Source of the DNA: JAAYLC01 sp964636665
GTDB taxonomy: Bacteria; Bacteroidota; Bacteroidia; Flavobacteriales; Flavobacteriaceae
NCBI GenBank assembly: GCA_964636665.1
Contig: CAZWVT010000036.1
Coordinates: 1-19,952 of the forward strand
Reading direction: 5' to 3'
Length of the DNA stretch: 19,952 nucleotides
The position numbers and the translations under genes were made by a program. The notes under the pieces are model-generated. The model searched no databases and was not told where the DNA came from. It worked only from the letters and a program-made list of their open reading frames with translations. This document shows positions 8,566 through 15,933 of this stretch, in pieces (position 1 is the stretch's first letter; each line of letters begins with the position of its first letter).

Positions 8566-9441
8566 ATGAAAGAATTAGCAGGAACAGGTGTTGCGTTGAT
8601 AACTCCTTTTAATGAAGATTTTTCAATTGATACGGAAGGTTTAAAAAATGTAGTCAATTACAACATTGAGAATGGTATCGATTACCTTGTAGTCTTAGGT
8701 ACAACTGCCGAAAGTGCAACTTTAAGCAAAGAGGAGAAACAGCTTGCAATAGACACAGTTGCGAAAGCAAATGATAAGAGAATTCCAATGGTTATCGGTA
8801 TTGGTGGGAATAATACGCAATCGGTAATTGATGAGATGCAGGAAAGAGATTTAAATGATTTTACTGCAATACTTTCTGTGTCTCCGTATTACAATAAGCC
8901 GACTCAGGAAGGGATTTATCAGCATTTTGCCTCCATTGCAAAACGTGCGCCGCTACCTGTCATTCTTTATAATGTTCCCGGTCGGACAGCTTCGAATATT
9001 CTTCCTGAAACTGTAAGTCGTTTGGCTCGGGATTTTGACAATATTATCGGCATAAAAGAGGCTGCGGGAGACATTGTTCAGGCGATGAAAATGATAGCAA
9101 CTACTCCGAAAGATTTTTTGGTTATTTCCGGAGATGATATGATTACACTTCCGATGATTTTGGCAGGAGGAGCAGGGGTTATTTCGGTTATTGGCGAAGG
9201 ATTTCCAGATGATTTTTCCAAAATGGTACGCTTGGGATTGGAGCGAAAAGTAGATGAAGCCTATGCAATTCATCATAAAATTGCACCAATGATAGATTAT
9301 ATTTTTGAAGAAGGCAATCCCGCCGGAATTAAAGCTGTATTTAAAAAACGTGGGATATGTGGCGATACCGTACGACTTCCTTTGGTAAAAGCAAGCGAAA
9401 AACTCAGCAAAAAAATTGGTGATTTTATAGATAATTATTAA
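8566..9441 (+). CDS. dapA: 4-hydroxy-tetrahydrodipicolinate synthase
   Basis: A 291-residue TIM-barrel enzyme that condenses pyruvate with L-aspartate 4-semialdehyde, the first committed step to diaminopimelate and lysine, in the cytosol. Key residues are visible: Schiff-base Lys164 in IGIKEAAGD, Tyr135 and Arg140 in ILYNVPGRT, Thr46/Thr47 in GTTAES, and Tyr109 in SPYYNKPT, which reaches across the dimer in this family. Length fits the standard tetrameric enzyme. It is the last gene of the pcm-prmC-ligA-DUF6913-dapA group; bamD behind it has its own promoter. No other dap gene lies in the window. Confidence 0.96.
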   Translation: MKELAGTGVALITPFNEDFSIDTEGLKNVVNYNIENGIDYLVVLGTTAESATLSKEEKQLAIDTVAKANDKRIPMVIGIGGNNTQSVIDEMQERDLNDFTAILSVSPYYNKPTQEGIYQHFASIAKRAPLPVILYNVPGRTASNILPETVSRLARDFDNIIGIKEAAGDIVQAMKMIATTPKDFLVISGDDMITLPMILAGGAGVISVIGEGFPDDFSKMVRLGLERKVDEAYAIHHKIAPMIDYIFEEGNPAGIKAVFKKRGICGDTVRLPLVKASEKLSKKIGDFIDNY

Positions 9442-9484
9442 AATAACGAAGCATGGATAAGGTATTTGAATAGCGAACAATTAA

Positions 9485-9517
9485 TTTTGGGAACTATTTT
9501 AAATTTGCTTATTTTTG
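9485..9517 (+). promoter_or_regulatory. Strong Bacteroidota-type promoter for bamD-rpoZ
   Basis: A -33 element TTTTG (9485-9489) and a -7 element TATTTTTG (9510-9517, exact TAnnTTTG) are separated by 20 nt, the classic arrangement for the Bacteroidota housekeeping sigma factor. The predicted start of transcription falls at about 9521-9524, on or next to the annotated bamD ATG at 9522. Confidence 0.75.
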
Positions 9518-9521
9518 CACG

Positions 9522-10343
9522 ATGTTTAAACGGCTTATGCGACACGCACTCATACTTCTACTTTTAATTATTTCCTTTGCTTCTTGTGGTGATTATCAAA
9601 AAGTTCTAAACAAAGGCGATACGGCACAGAAATACGCTTATGCAGATTCGCTGTATAGAATAGGGAAATATAAAAGAGCATTGAAATTAATGGAGCAAAT
9701 TGTTCCGGCTTACAGAGGCAGACCTCAGGCGGAAAGACTGATGTATATCTATGCAGATTCCTATTATAAATTGGGAGATTATTTCTTATCGGGATATCAG
9801 TTTGAACGTTTTGCTCAGGCTTATCCGCAAAGTGATAGTGCTGAAGTGGCTTTTTTCAGATCCGCAGAAAGTTTTTACAACATCTCCGAACCTTATTCTT
9901 TAGACCAGAGAGAAACCTATCGGGCTATGGAAAAGTTGCAGTCATTCATAAATACATACAACGATTCCGAGATGCGTGATGAAGCAAATAGAATGGTCGT
10001 AGAATTGCGGACAAAATTAGAGAAAAAAGAACTTGAAGTTCTCAAGCAATACTACCGAATGGAGTATTACAATGCTGCTATCGCTGCTGCGGATAATTTT
10101 ATTTCTGACAATCCCGGTTCAGTTTATCGGGAAGAAGTTTTTCTAATTCGTCTAAAAGCAGCCTATGATTATGCCCTAAGAAGTATTCCTTCATTGGTTG
10201 AAGAACGTTTAAACTCTGCACAAAAACACTACGAAAATTACAGCAAATATTTTCAAAATGGAGATTTCTCCAAAGAAGCAAATGCCATTAATTCAGATAT
10301 TAATAAGAGATTGGCATCTTATAAAACAGAATCAACGATTTAA
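9522..10343 (+). CDS. bamD: Outer membrane protein assembly factor BamD (lipoprotein)
   Basis: A 273-residue lipoprotein of the BAM complex, which folds beta-barrel proteins into the outer membrane; BamD sits on the periplasmic face with BamA. The N-terminus has basic residues, a hydrophobic stretch (about 9-20) and a lipobox ending FASC with lipidated Cys22. The rest consists of TPR-like helices (for example YADSLYRIGKYKRALKLM and AERLMYIYADSYYKLGDY), the arrangement of bacterial BamD. The start is uncertain: the promoter would put the transcript start on or beside the ATG at 9522, so either the mRNA is practically leaderless or the ATG at 9537 (268 residues, Cys17) is used. It shares its transcript with rpoZ, 15 nt downstream. 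Confidence 0.92.
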   Translation: MFKRLMRHALILLLLIISFASCGDYQKVLNKGDTAQKYAYADSLYRIGKYKRALKLMEQIVPAYRGRPQAERLMYIYADSYYKLGDYFLSGYQFERFAQAYPQSDSAEVAFFRSAESFYNISEPYSLDQRETYRAMEKLQSFINTYNDSEMRDEANRMVVELRTKLEKKELEVLKQYYRMEYYNAAIAAADNFISDNPGSVYREEVFLIRLKAAYDYALRSIPSLVEERLNSAQKHYENYSKYFQNGDFSKEANAINSDINKRLASYKTESTI

Positions 10344-10358
10344 AAATTAGAGACAGAT

Positions 10359-10691
10359 ATGGATATTAAAAATTCACAAGCACCTACAAATACGATTACC
10401 TATAACCGTAATCTTATTGATGAGCCGACAAACAACATCTATGAGGCAATTTCTATTATAGCCAAAAGAACAGAACAAATTAATTTGGATGTAAAAAAAG
10501 AATTGCTAGAAAAACTTGATGAGTTTGCAACTTATACAGACAGTCTGGAAGAAATTTTCGAAAACAAGGAACAAATAGAAGTTTCTAAATTTTACGAAAG
10601 ACTTCCAAAACCTCATGCAATTGCAATTGAAGAATGGTTAAACGATAAAATTTACTATCGCAATACCAAAGACGAGGAGATAGATAACTAA
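10359..10691 (+). CDS. rpoZ: DNA-directed RNA polymerase omega subunit (Rpb6-type)
   Basis: A 110-residue protein of the RNA_pol_Rpb6 family as found in Bacteroidota, where it serves as the omega subunit that helps assemble and stabilise RNA polymerase. The conserved segment TNNIYEAISIIAKRTEQIN (about residues 25-43) corresponds to the omega core that wraps the beta' C-terminus. A lineage-specific acidic tail follows (LEEIFENKEQIEVSKFYE), ending in PKPHAIAIEEWLNDKIYYR. It is annotated as hypothetical in many genomes because it diverges from E. coli RpoZ. It lies between bamD (15-nt gap) and a strong terminator. Confidence 0.9.
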   Translation: MDIKNSQAPTNTITYNRNLIDEPTNNIYEAISIIAKRTEQINLDVKKELLEKLDEFATYTDSLEEIFENKEQIEVSKFYERLPKPHAIAIEEWLNDKIYYRNTKDEEIDN

Positions 10692-10697
10692 TAGACG

Positions 10698-10725
10698 AAT
10701 GGCCGCTTAAGCAGCCATTTTTTTT
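10698..10725 (+). terminator. Rho-independent terminator after rpoZ, abutting the coaBC start
   Basis: The stem AATGGC (10698-10703) pairs with GCCATT (10714-10719), with an inner GC/GC extension and a TTAA loop. A run of eight T (10718-10725) follows at once. It is the best intrinsic terminator in the window. The coaBC ATG begins only 3 nt after the T-run, so any transcript reading into coaBC from bamD-rpoZ carries this hairpin over the ribosome-entry region. Confidence 0.8.
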
Positions 10726-10728
10726 ACT

Positions 10729-11940
10729 ATGCGGTTAAACGGAAAAAATATATTACTCGGAATCACAGGCGGTATCGCTGCTTATAAAATTCCTTTTCTT
10801 GTACGTTTACTCATCAAAGAAGGAGCAAATGTACGTGTGATTATGACAGAGGCTGCCAAAGATTTTGTTACGCCGCTCACCCTTGCTACCGTTTCAAAAA
10901 ATGAAGTATTAACATCTTTTATTATTGAATCAAAAGAGAAACTTCAAAAATTAAATTGGAACAATCATGTAGAAATTGCAAAATGGGCAGATTTCATGAT
11001 AATCGCACCGGCTACTGCAAATACGCTTTCAAAAATGGCTTTCGGTGCTTGTGATAATTTTCTTATGGCAGTTTATTTATCCGCCGATTGCCCGGTTTAT
11101 TTTGCACCTGCTATGGATTTGGATATGTATCAACATCCTTCAGTAACTGAATCTTTTGAAAAATTGCAATCTTTTGGAAATGTAATGATTCCCGCTGAAC
11201 ATGGTGAATTGGCAAGTGGATTAGTCGGACAGGGAAGAATGGCTGAACCTGAGGAAATTGTTGGATTTATAATAAAAGACATTCAAGCTAAACTACCTTT
11301 ATTTAATAAAAAAATATTAGTTACTGCCGGTCCGACCTATGAAGCCATTGATCCTGTAAGATTCATTGGAAATCATTCAAGTGGCAAAATGGGATATGCA
11401 ATTGCCGAAAAAGCTGCTTCAATGGGTGCAAACGTAACATTGATTTCCGGACCGACACATTTAAAACTGTCAGATGCTTCCATAAAATTAAAACCTGTAA
11501 CTTCTGCTCAAGAAATGTACGATGCCGCTCATCGGTATTATGAAACTATGGATATCGTCATTATGAGCGCGGCAGTTGCCGATTACCGTCCGGAAGAGAT
11601 TGCAGTCCAAAAAATTAAAAAGAAGGAAAATGATATGCAAATCAATATGGTGAAAACCAAAGACATACTTGCATCATTAGGGGAGATAAAGAAAAATCAA
11701 TTTTTAGTAGGATTTGCTTTAGAAACAGAGAACGAAATTGAAAATGCAAAAATCAAACTCAAAAAAAAGAATTTAGATTTAATTGTATTAAATTCGCTTC
11801 AAGACAAAGGAGCCGGATTTCAAGGTGACACCAATAAAATTACCTTGATTTCCAAAGACAATAAAATCACACCTTTCTCTGTTAAACCTAAAGAAGAAGT
11901 TGCAATCGATATTTTAGAATACATTATCAATCATGCGTAA
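10729..11940 (+). CDS. coaBC: Bifunctional phosphopantothenoylcysteine decarboxylase / phosphopantothenate-cysteine ligase
   Basis: A 403-residue fusion enzyme catalysing two consecutive steps of coenzyme A synthesis. The CoaC half (about 1-185) is a flavoprotein with GITGGIAAYK (11-20), the catalytic His80 in NNHVEIAKWAD, and APAMDLDM (126-133). The CoaB half (about 190-403) has VTAGPTYEAIDPVRFIGN, HSSGKMG, the SAAVADYRP block ending about residue 288, and the Lys cluster 295-299 that binds nucleotide. Compared with E. coli Dfp, the Asn of PAMN is Asp130 and the Cys of the ACG...GRM clamp is Ser163; I believe these are common in Bacteroidota but cannot check. The 3' end overlaps the next gene by 8 nt. 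Confidence 0.96.
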   Translation: MRLNGKNILLGITGGIAAYKIPFLVRLLIKEGANVRVIMTEAAKDFVTPLTLATVSKNEVLTSFIIESKEKLQKLNWNNHVEIAKWADFMIIAPATANTLSKMAFGACDNFLMAVYLSADCPVYFAPAMDLDMYQHPSVTESFEKLQSFGNVMIPAEHGELASGLVGQGRMAEPEEIVGFIIKDIQAKLPLFNKKILVTAGPTYEAIDPVRFIGNHSSGKMGYAIAEKAASMGANVTLISGPTHLKLSDASIKLKPVTSAQEMYDAAHRYYETMDIVIMSAAVADYRPEEIAVQKIKKKENDMQINMVKTKDILASLGEIKKNQFLVGFALETENEIENAKIKLKKKNLDLIVLNSLQDKGAGFQGDTNKITLISKDNKITPFSVKPKEEVAIDILEYIINHA

Positions 11941-12820
11941 ATTAGTATTTGCTTTCATTTTTTTATTTATAGGATTTGCTCAAGCTCAGGAGCTCAACTG
12001 TTCCATAAACATAGATGCATCACAAACCGGACAACCTAATTTACAAATATTCAAATCCTTAGAATCTCAATTAAAAGAATTTGTCAACAATACTACGTGG
12101 ACAGATAGACCATTTAAAACTCAAGAGCGTATTGACTGTAATATGTCTTTAATAATCAGTAAAATGGACGGTGAAAATTTCACAGCTTCAATGCAGATTC
12201 AAGCTTCTCGTCCGGTTTATGGCTCCACTTACGACAGTCCGATTTACAATTATAACGACCGACAGGCAAACTTCAAGTATCGAGAATTTGAACCTTTTAA
12301 TTTCAACATCAACTCCTACGATTCTAACTTAATGTCATTGGTGGCTTTTCACGTATATACGATTATTGGAATGGATGCCGCAACTTTTTCTCCGCGAGGT
12401 GGTGAACCCTATTTTCAAATTGCAAAACAAATTACCAATACCGCCGCAAGTGGAAATTATCAAGGATGGAAAGCTTCTGATGGAAGTCAGTCCCGATATC
12501 AATTAAACGATGCATTGGTTTCCTCAGTTTATCAGGAATTTCACGAAGCGATGTACCAATATCACCGTCAAGGATTGGATTTAATGGCTGATAAACCAAA
12601 AGAAGGAAAAGAAGAAATTATTGAATCAATTGCCAAGTTGAGAAGCATCAATGACAGAAGACCGAACTCTTTTGTAATCCGTACTTTTTTTGATGCAAAA
12701 GGTGATGAAATACAGAATGTTTTTAGTGGCGGTCCACAAGTAAATATCGTAAGTTTGGTTGAAAATCTGAACAGAATGGCTCCGACTAAAAGAAGCAACT
12801 GGGATAAAATTAAATTTTAA
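11933..12820 (+). CDS. porD: DUF4835 family exported protein (T9SS-associated, PorD)
   Basis: A 295-residue secreted or periplasmic protein. It has a Sec signal peptide: basic start, hydrophobic core at about 4-16, and likely cleavage after AQA at residue 18, leaving an N-terminal Gln. The mature part carries DUF4835 landmarks, including ELNCSINID near the mature N-terminus, RIDCNMSLII, RPVYGSTYDSPIYNY and FEPFNFNINSYDSNLMSLVAF. The family is restricted to Bacteroidota; recent annotation names it type IX secretion system protein PorD (recollection, not derived here). The position directly after coaBC and before recN is conserved in this phylum. It overlaps coaBC by 8 nt, so it is probably translated by coupling. 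The family call is firm, the mechanism unknown. Confidence 0.85.
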   Translation: MRKLVFAFIFLFIGFAQAQELNCSINIDASQTGQPNLQIFKSLESQLKEFVNNTTWTDRPFKTQERIDCNMSLIISKMDGENFTASMQIQASRPVYGSTYDSPIYNYNDRQANFKYREFEPFNFNINSYDSNLMSLVAFHVYTIIGMDAATFSPRGGEPYFQIAKQITNTAASGNYQGWKASDGSQSRYQLNDALVSSVYQEFHEAMYQYHRQGLDLMADKPKEGKEEIIESIAKLRSINDRRPNSFVIRTFFDAKGDEIQNVFSGGPQVNIVSLVENLNRMAPTKRSNWDKIKF

Positions 12821-12873
12821 TTCCCGCCCGTTTGTAATTTGATTTTCATTGTTTTTTTAAATGCCTTCAGCAC

Positions 12874-14526
12874 GTGATAGCAACGCTTTCCATAAAAAAT
12901 TATGCGCTTATTGAGGACCTTCGTATCGAATTTAAAGAAGGTCTTACCGTAATCACAGGAGAAACCGGTGCCGGAAAATCTATTATTCTGGGCGCGATGG
13001 GATTATTGATGGGAAAACGCGCTAATTTGGACAACATTAAAGATTCTGATAAAAAATGCGTAATTGAAGGACAATTCAATATTGAATCTTATAATTTACA
13101 AGCGCTGTTTGAAGAAAATGATTTAGATTATTTCCCACAAACCATTATTCGTCGTGAAATCCTTCCCGGAGGGCGTTCCCGAGCTTTTGTAAATGACACC
13201 CCTGCAACCTTAAATCAAATTCAGGCACTTGCAGATTATCTGATTGATATTCATAGCCAACATGAAACGCTTGAAATAACATCCGAAGAATATCAACTGG
13301 AATTGTTGGATGCGTTGGCAAAAAACAGTGCTTTTCTTTCTCAATACAAATCCTTGCTGCATTCACTAAATGAAGTTCGAAAAAAACTTAAAAACACACG
13401 CAACCAACAAGCAGATCAGACAAAAGAACTGGATTACAATCAATTTTTGCTTGAAGAATTGCAACAGGCAAAATTGGAAAAATTAAATCAGGAGGAATTG
13501 GAAGATATCTATAATACACTTTCCAATTCAGAAAACATTCAGGAATCTCTTGCCGAGATAATCAAGCAAATGACTGACGAGCAAATAGGTGTTTTGGAAA
13601 CTGCAAAACAAGCACGTCAAGTTTTAAGCAGAATTCAAAGTTTTTCTGCTGCTTATGAAAGTTATTGGGATCGTTTCAATAGTGTGATTATCGAATTGGA
13701 AGATTTAACTGATGAAATTACTTCGGCAATAGATTCCATTTCATCCGATCCGAAATTGTTGGAAGAAGTCAATGAAAAATTGCAACTCGTTTATAAGTTG
13801 CAACAAAAACACAGTGTCGCATCCGTAGAGGAACTTCGGGATATAGAAAATTCATTGTCAGCCAAAGTGACAAACACCTTAGCTTTAGACGATGCAATAT
13901 CACGTTTGGAAAAGGAAGAAGAGATGATTACTGTTCAGTTACATGAAGTTGCAAAAAACATTTCAGCCAATCGAAAACAAGTTATTCCCGATTTAAAATC
14001 ACAGTTGGAAAAAATTTTAGCAACCATGGGATTGCCGAATGCTTTTTTTGAAATTTCATTAAAACCCGGTTTAGATTTTCGTTTGTCGGGAACAGATACG
14101 CTCGAATTGTTGTTTTCTGCAAACAAAGGCATTCGTCCGGGAAATATTGGAAAAGTAGCTTCCGGAGGAGAATTAAGTAGGATTATGTTGGCCGTAAAAT
14201 CCGTTTTAGGGAAATACAAACATTTACCGACTTTGGTTTTCGATGAAATTGATTCCGGGGTTTCGGGTGAAATCGCCAATAAAATGGCATCGCTGATGGT
14301 TTCTATGAGTTCTTATATGCAGATTTTTACCATAACTCATTTACCGCAAGTCGCCGCTAAAGGAAAACAACATTTAAAAGTTTACAAAACGGATTCATTG
14401 CACAGTACAACGACACATCTAAAGGTTTTGAGCAAAGAAGAAAGGCTTCTGGAAATAGCAGAAATGCTTGGTGGAAAAAAAATATCGGACGCCGCAATAG
14501 CAAATGCGAAAGAATTATTGAATTAA
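12874..14526 (+). CDS. recN: DNA repair protein RecN
   Basis: A 550-residue SMC-like ATPase acting early in double-strand-break repair. The N-terminal half has Walker A GETGAGKS (residues 29-36) and a Q-loop region ending in DIHSQHET. A long antiparallel coiled coil with a small central region follows (about 150-370). The C-terminal half has the ABC signature ASGGELSR (429-436) and Walker B LVFDEIDSG with Asp457 and Glu458. Length matches the family. The start is GTG; the ATG 13 nt upstream is in another frame and the first in-frame ATG (codon 42) lies beyond the Walker A motif. The gap to the DUF4835 gene is 53 nt with no strong terminator, so it may be co-transcribed. No SOS-type operator is recognisable. 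Confidence 0.95.
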   Translation: MIATLSIKNYALIEDLRIEFKEGLTVITGETGAGKSIILGAMGLLMGKRANLDNIKDSDKKCVIEGQFNIESYNLQALFEENDLDYFPQTIIRREILPGGRSRAFVNDTPATLNQIQALADYLIDIHSQHETLEITSEEYQLELLDALAKNSAFLSQYKSLLHSLNEVRKKLKNTRNQQADQTKELDYNQFLLEELQQAKLEKLNQEELEDIYNTLSNSENIQESLAEIIKQMTDEQIGVLETAKQARQVLSRIQSFSAAYESYWDRFNSVIIELEDLTDEITSAIDSISSDPKLLEEVNEKLQLVYKLQQKHSVASVEELRDIENSLSAKVTNTLALDDAISRLEKEEEMITVQLHEVAKNISANRKQVIPDLKSQLEKILATMGLPNAFFEISLKPGLDFRLSGTDTLELLFSANKGIRPGNIGKVASGGELSRIMLAVKSVLGKYKHLPTLVFDEIDSGVSGEIANKMASLMVSMSSYMQIFTITHLPQVAAKGKQHLKVYKTDSLHSTTTHLKVLSKEERLLEIAEMLGGKKISDAAIANAKELLN

Positions 14527-14587
14527 ACGTATCTTTACTTTTTAAAAATATCTTCAACCGAATATTAACTAATAAAAAAATACAGAC

Positions 14588-15400
14588 ATGTCATACAATT
14601 TGTTGAAAGGAAAAAGGGGAATTATTTTCGGAGCACTCGATGAAAATTCAATCGCATGGAAAGCTGCCGAACGAGTTCATGAAGAAGGAGGAAAATTTGT
14701 GCTTACCAATGCGCCTATTGCTATGAGGATGGGACAAATTAAAGCTTTGGCTGAAAAAACCAATTCAGAAATTATTCCCGCAGATGCTACAAATGTTGAA
14801 GACTTGGAAAATCTGGTAGATAAAGCAATGGAAATTTTAGGCGGAAAAATAGATTTTGTTCTTCATTCAATCGGGATGTCTGTAAATGTTCGGAAAGGAA
14901 ATCACTACACCAATCAAAATTACGATTGGACCCATAAAGGATGGGATGTTTCTGCTATGTCTTTTCACAAAACGATGCAAGTACTTTATAAAAAAGAAGC
15001 TATGAACGAATGGGGGAGTATCGTTGCATTAACTTATATGGCCGCACAACGCGTATTTCCGGATTACAACGATATGGCTGACAACAAAGCATATCTCGAA
15101 AGTATTGCACGCAGTTTCGGTTATTTCTTTGGGCGCGATATGAAAGTTCGTGTAAATACGATTTCACAATCTCCGACTCCGACAACCGCCGGACAGGGCG
15201 TGAAAGGATTTGATGCTTTTATTGATTATGCCGAAAAAATGTCTCCACTTGGAAATGCAACAGCCTTAGAATGTGCAAACTACATTGTCAGTATGTTTAG
15301 TGATTTAACAAAAAAAGTTACTCTCCAAAACCTTTATCACGACGGTGGATTTTCCAATATGGGAGTCAGTCAAGAGGTAATTGAGACTTTTGGAAAGTAG
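14588..15400 (+). CDS. fabI: Enoyl-[acyl-carrier-protein] reductase (NADH)
   Basis: A 270-residue short-chain dehydrogenase-like enzyme that carries out the last reduction of each fatty-acid elongation cycle. The N-terminal cofactor segment GALDENSIAW (15-24) is of the kind typical of Bacteroidota FabI. Active-site residues line up with E. coli Tyr146, Tyr156 and Lys163: Tyr150 in LTYMAAQR, Tyr160 in FPDYND and Lys167 in DNKAYLES. SIG at 94-96 includes the glycine whose change gives triclosan resistance in E. coli, so the wild-type residue is kept. A stand-alone gene 61 nt after recN; no other fab genes nearby. Confidence 0.95.
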   Translation: MSYNLLKGKRGIIFGALDENSIAWKAAERVHEEGGKFVLTNAPIAMRMGQIKALAEKTNSEIIPADATNVEDLENLVDKAMEILGGKIDFVLHSIGMSVNVRKGNHYTNQNYDWTHKGWDVSAMSFHKTMQVLYKKEAMNEWGSIVALTYMAAQRVFPDYNDMADNKAYLESIARSFGYFFGRDMKVRVNTISQSPTPTTAGQGVKGFDAFIDYAEKMSPLGNATALECANYIVSMFSDLTKKVTLQNLYHDGGFSNMGVSQEVIETFGK

Positions 15401-15430
15401 TTTTTTGAACTTATCTGAAAATTAAACAAA

Positions 15431-15456
15431 ACTTTTAGAAAAGTCAGCGTTTTTTT
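15431..15456 (+). terminator. Possible weak terminator after fabI
   Basis: ACTTT and AAAGT (within 15431-15444) can form a short AT-rich hairpin; a run of seven T (15450-15456) follows 5 nt later. The stem is short, so the call rests mainly on the position between fabI and the next gene. Confidence 0.3.
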
Positions 15457-15514
15457 AAGGTTTGATTAATCTGATGATTGCCTGATTTCGTATAACTTGT
15501 GAAATAAAAAAATT

Positions 15515-15835
15515 ATGCGAAACGAGAATCTTATTAAAACCCTTGACAATTGTATAAACCATTGTTACCACTGCTCCGATGCCTGTTTGGATGAGGAAAA
15601 TGTTCCAATGATGGTTAACTGTATTCGAACCAGTCGGGCATGTGCTGAAGTTTGTACCGCTTTAAAAAAGTTGTTGGCTACGGATTATTCAAATGTTTCA
15701 GGATTGGTTAAATACTGCATCGATATTTGTAACGAATGCGCCGATGAATGTGAAAAACACGACGATGAACATTGCCGTGAATGTGCAAAAGCTTGTAGAG
15801 AATGTGCGCAGGCTTGTACTGCTTTTTTAAATTAA
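15515..15835 (+). CDS. Four-helix bundle copper-binding protein (DUF326, Csp-like)
   Basis: A 106-residue protein with 16 cysteines, at 13, 17, 20, 24, 36, 43, 47, 68, 72, 75, 79, 87, 90, 94, 97 and 101. Spacings of 3 and 4 residues place them along the inner face of helices. This is the pattern of the DUF326 / copper storage protein (Csp) family, in which a four-helix bundle lined with Cys thiolates binds many Cu(I) ions. There is no signal peptide or Tat motif, so it resembles cytosolic Csp3-type proteins. Copper storage or buffering is inferred from the family; DUF326 also includes proteins of unproven role. No copper ATPase or regulator is adjacent. It is flanked by candidate terminators and is probably monocistronic. 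It is not a ferredoxin, as the spacing does not match iron-sulfur motifs. Confidence 0.85.
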   Translation: MRNENLIKTLDNCINHCYHCSDACLDEENVPMMVNCIRTSRACAEVCTALKKLLATDYSNVSGLVKYCIDICNECADECEKHDDEHCRECAKACRECAQACTAFLN

Positions 15836-15840
15836 TATAA

Positions 15841-15872
15841 AATTGCCGGGTTTCTTGTTAGGCAGTTTAGTT
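15841..15872 (+). terminator. Candidate terminator after the copper-binding protein gene
   Basis: AATTGCC (15841-15847) pairs with GGCAGTT (15861-15867) over 7 bp including one G-U pair, with a 13-nt loop and a T-rich tail (TAGTTTTC). It begins 5 nt after the stop codon. Moderate strength. Confidence 0.4.
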
Positions 15873-15878
15873 TTCATA

Positions 15879-15907
15879 TTTCGATTCAACCGATTTCTTT
15901 ATTTTTG
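15879..15907 (+). promoter_or_regulatory. Candidate promoter for the gene at 15934
   Basis: TATTTTTG (15900-15907) matches TAnnTTTG exactly; a degenerate -33 element TTTC (15879-15882) lies 17 nt upstream. A transcript start near 15912-15914 would give a leader of about 20 nt before the ATG at 15934. Confidence 0.5.
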
Positions 15908-15933
15908 GACAAAATCAAATAATATAATTGTCA

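Noticed and set aside
8953..9480. 175-codon open frame on the minus strand opposite dapA
   Set aside because: It overlaps the catalytic part of dapA, including the Schiff-base Lys region, and its translation is the low-complexity Ile/Phe/Tyr/Asn pattern expected from an antisense reading of AT-rich coding DNA.
12861..12873. ATG at 12861 as the recN start
   Set aside because: It is 13 nt upstream of the recN GTG and therefore out of frame.
15515..15835. Ferredoxin or other iron-sulfur protein
   Set aside because: The cysteines are spaced by 3 and 4 residues along helices, not in C-x2-C-x2-C-x3-C clusters, and match DUF326/Csp.
15928..15933. TTG at 15928 as the start of the hypothetical gene
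   Set aside because: It adds only two residues to an ATG start at 15934 that is well placed relative to the promoter-like element.
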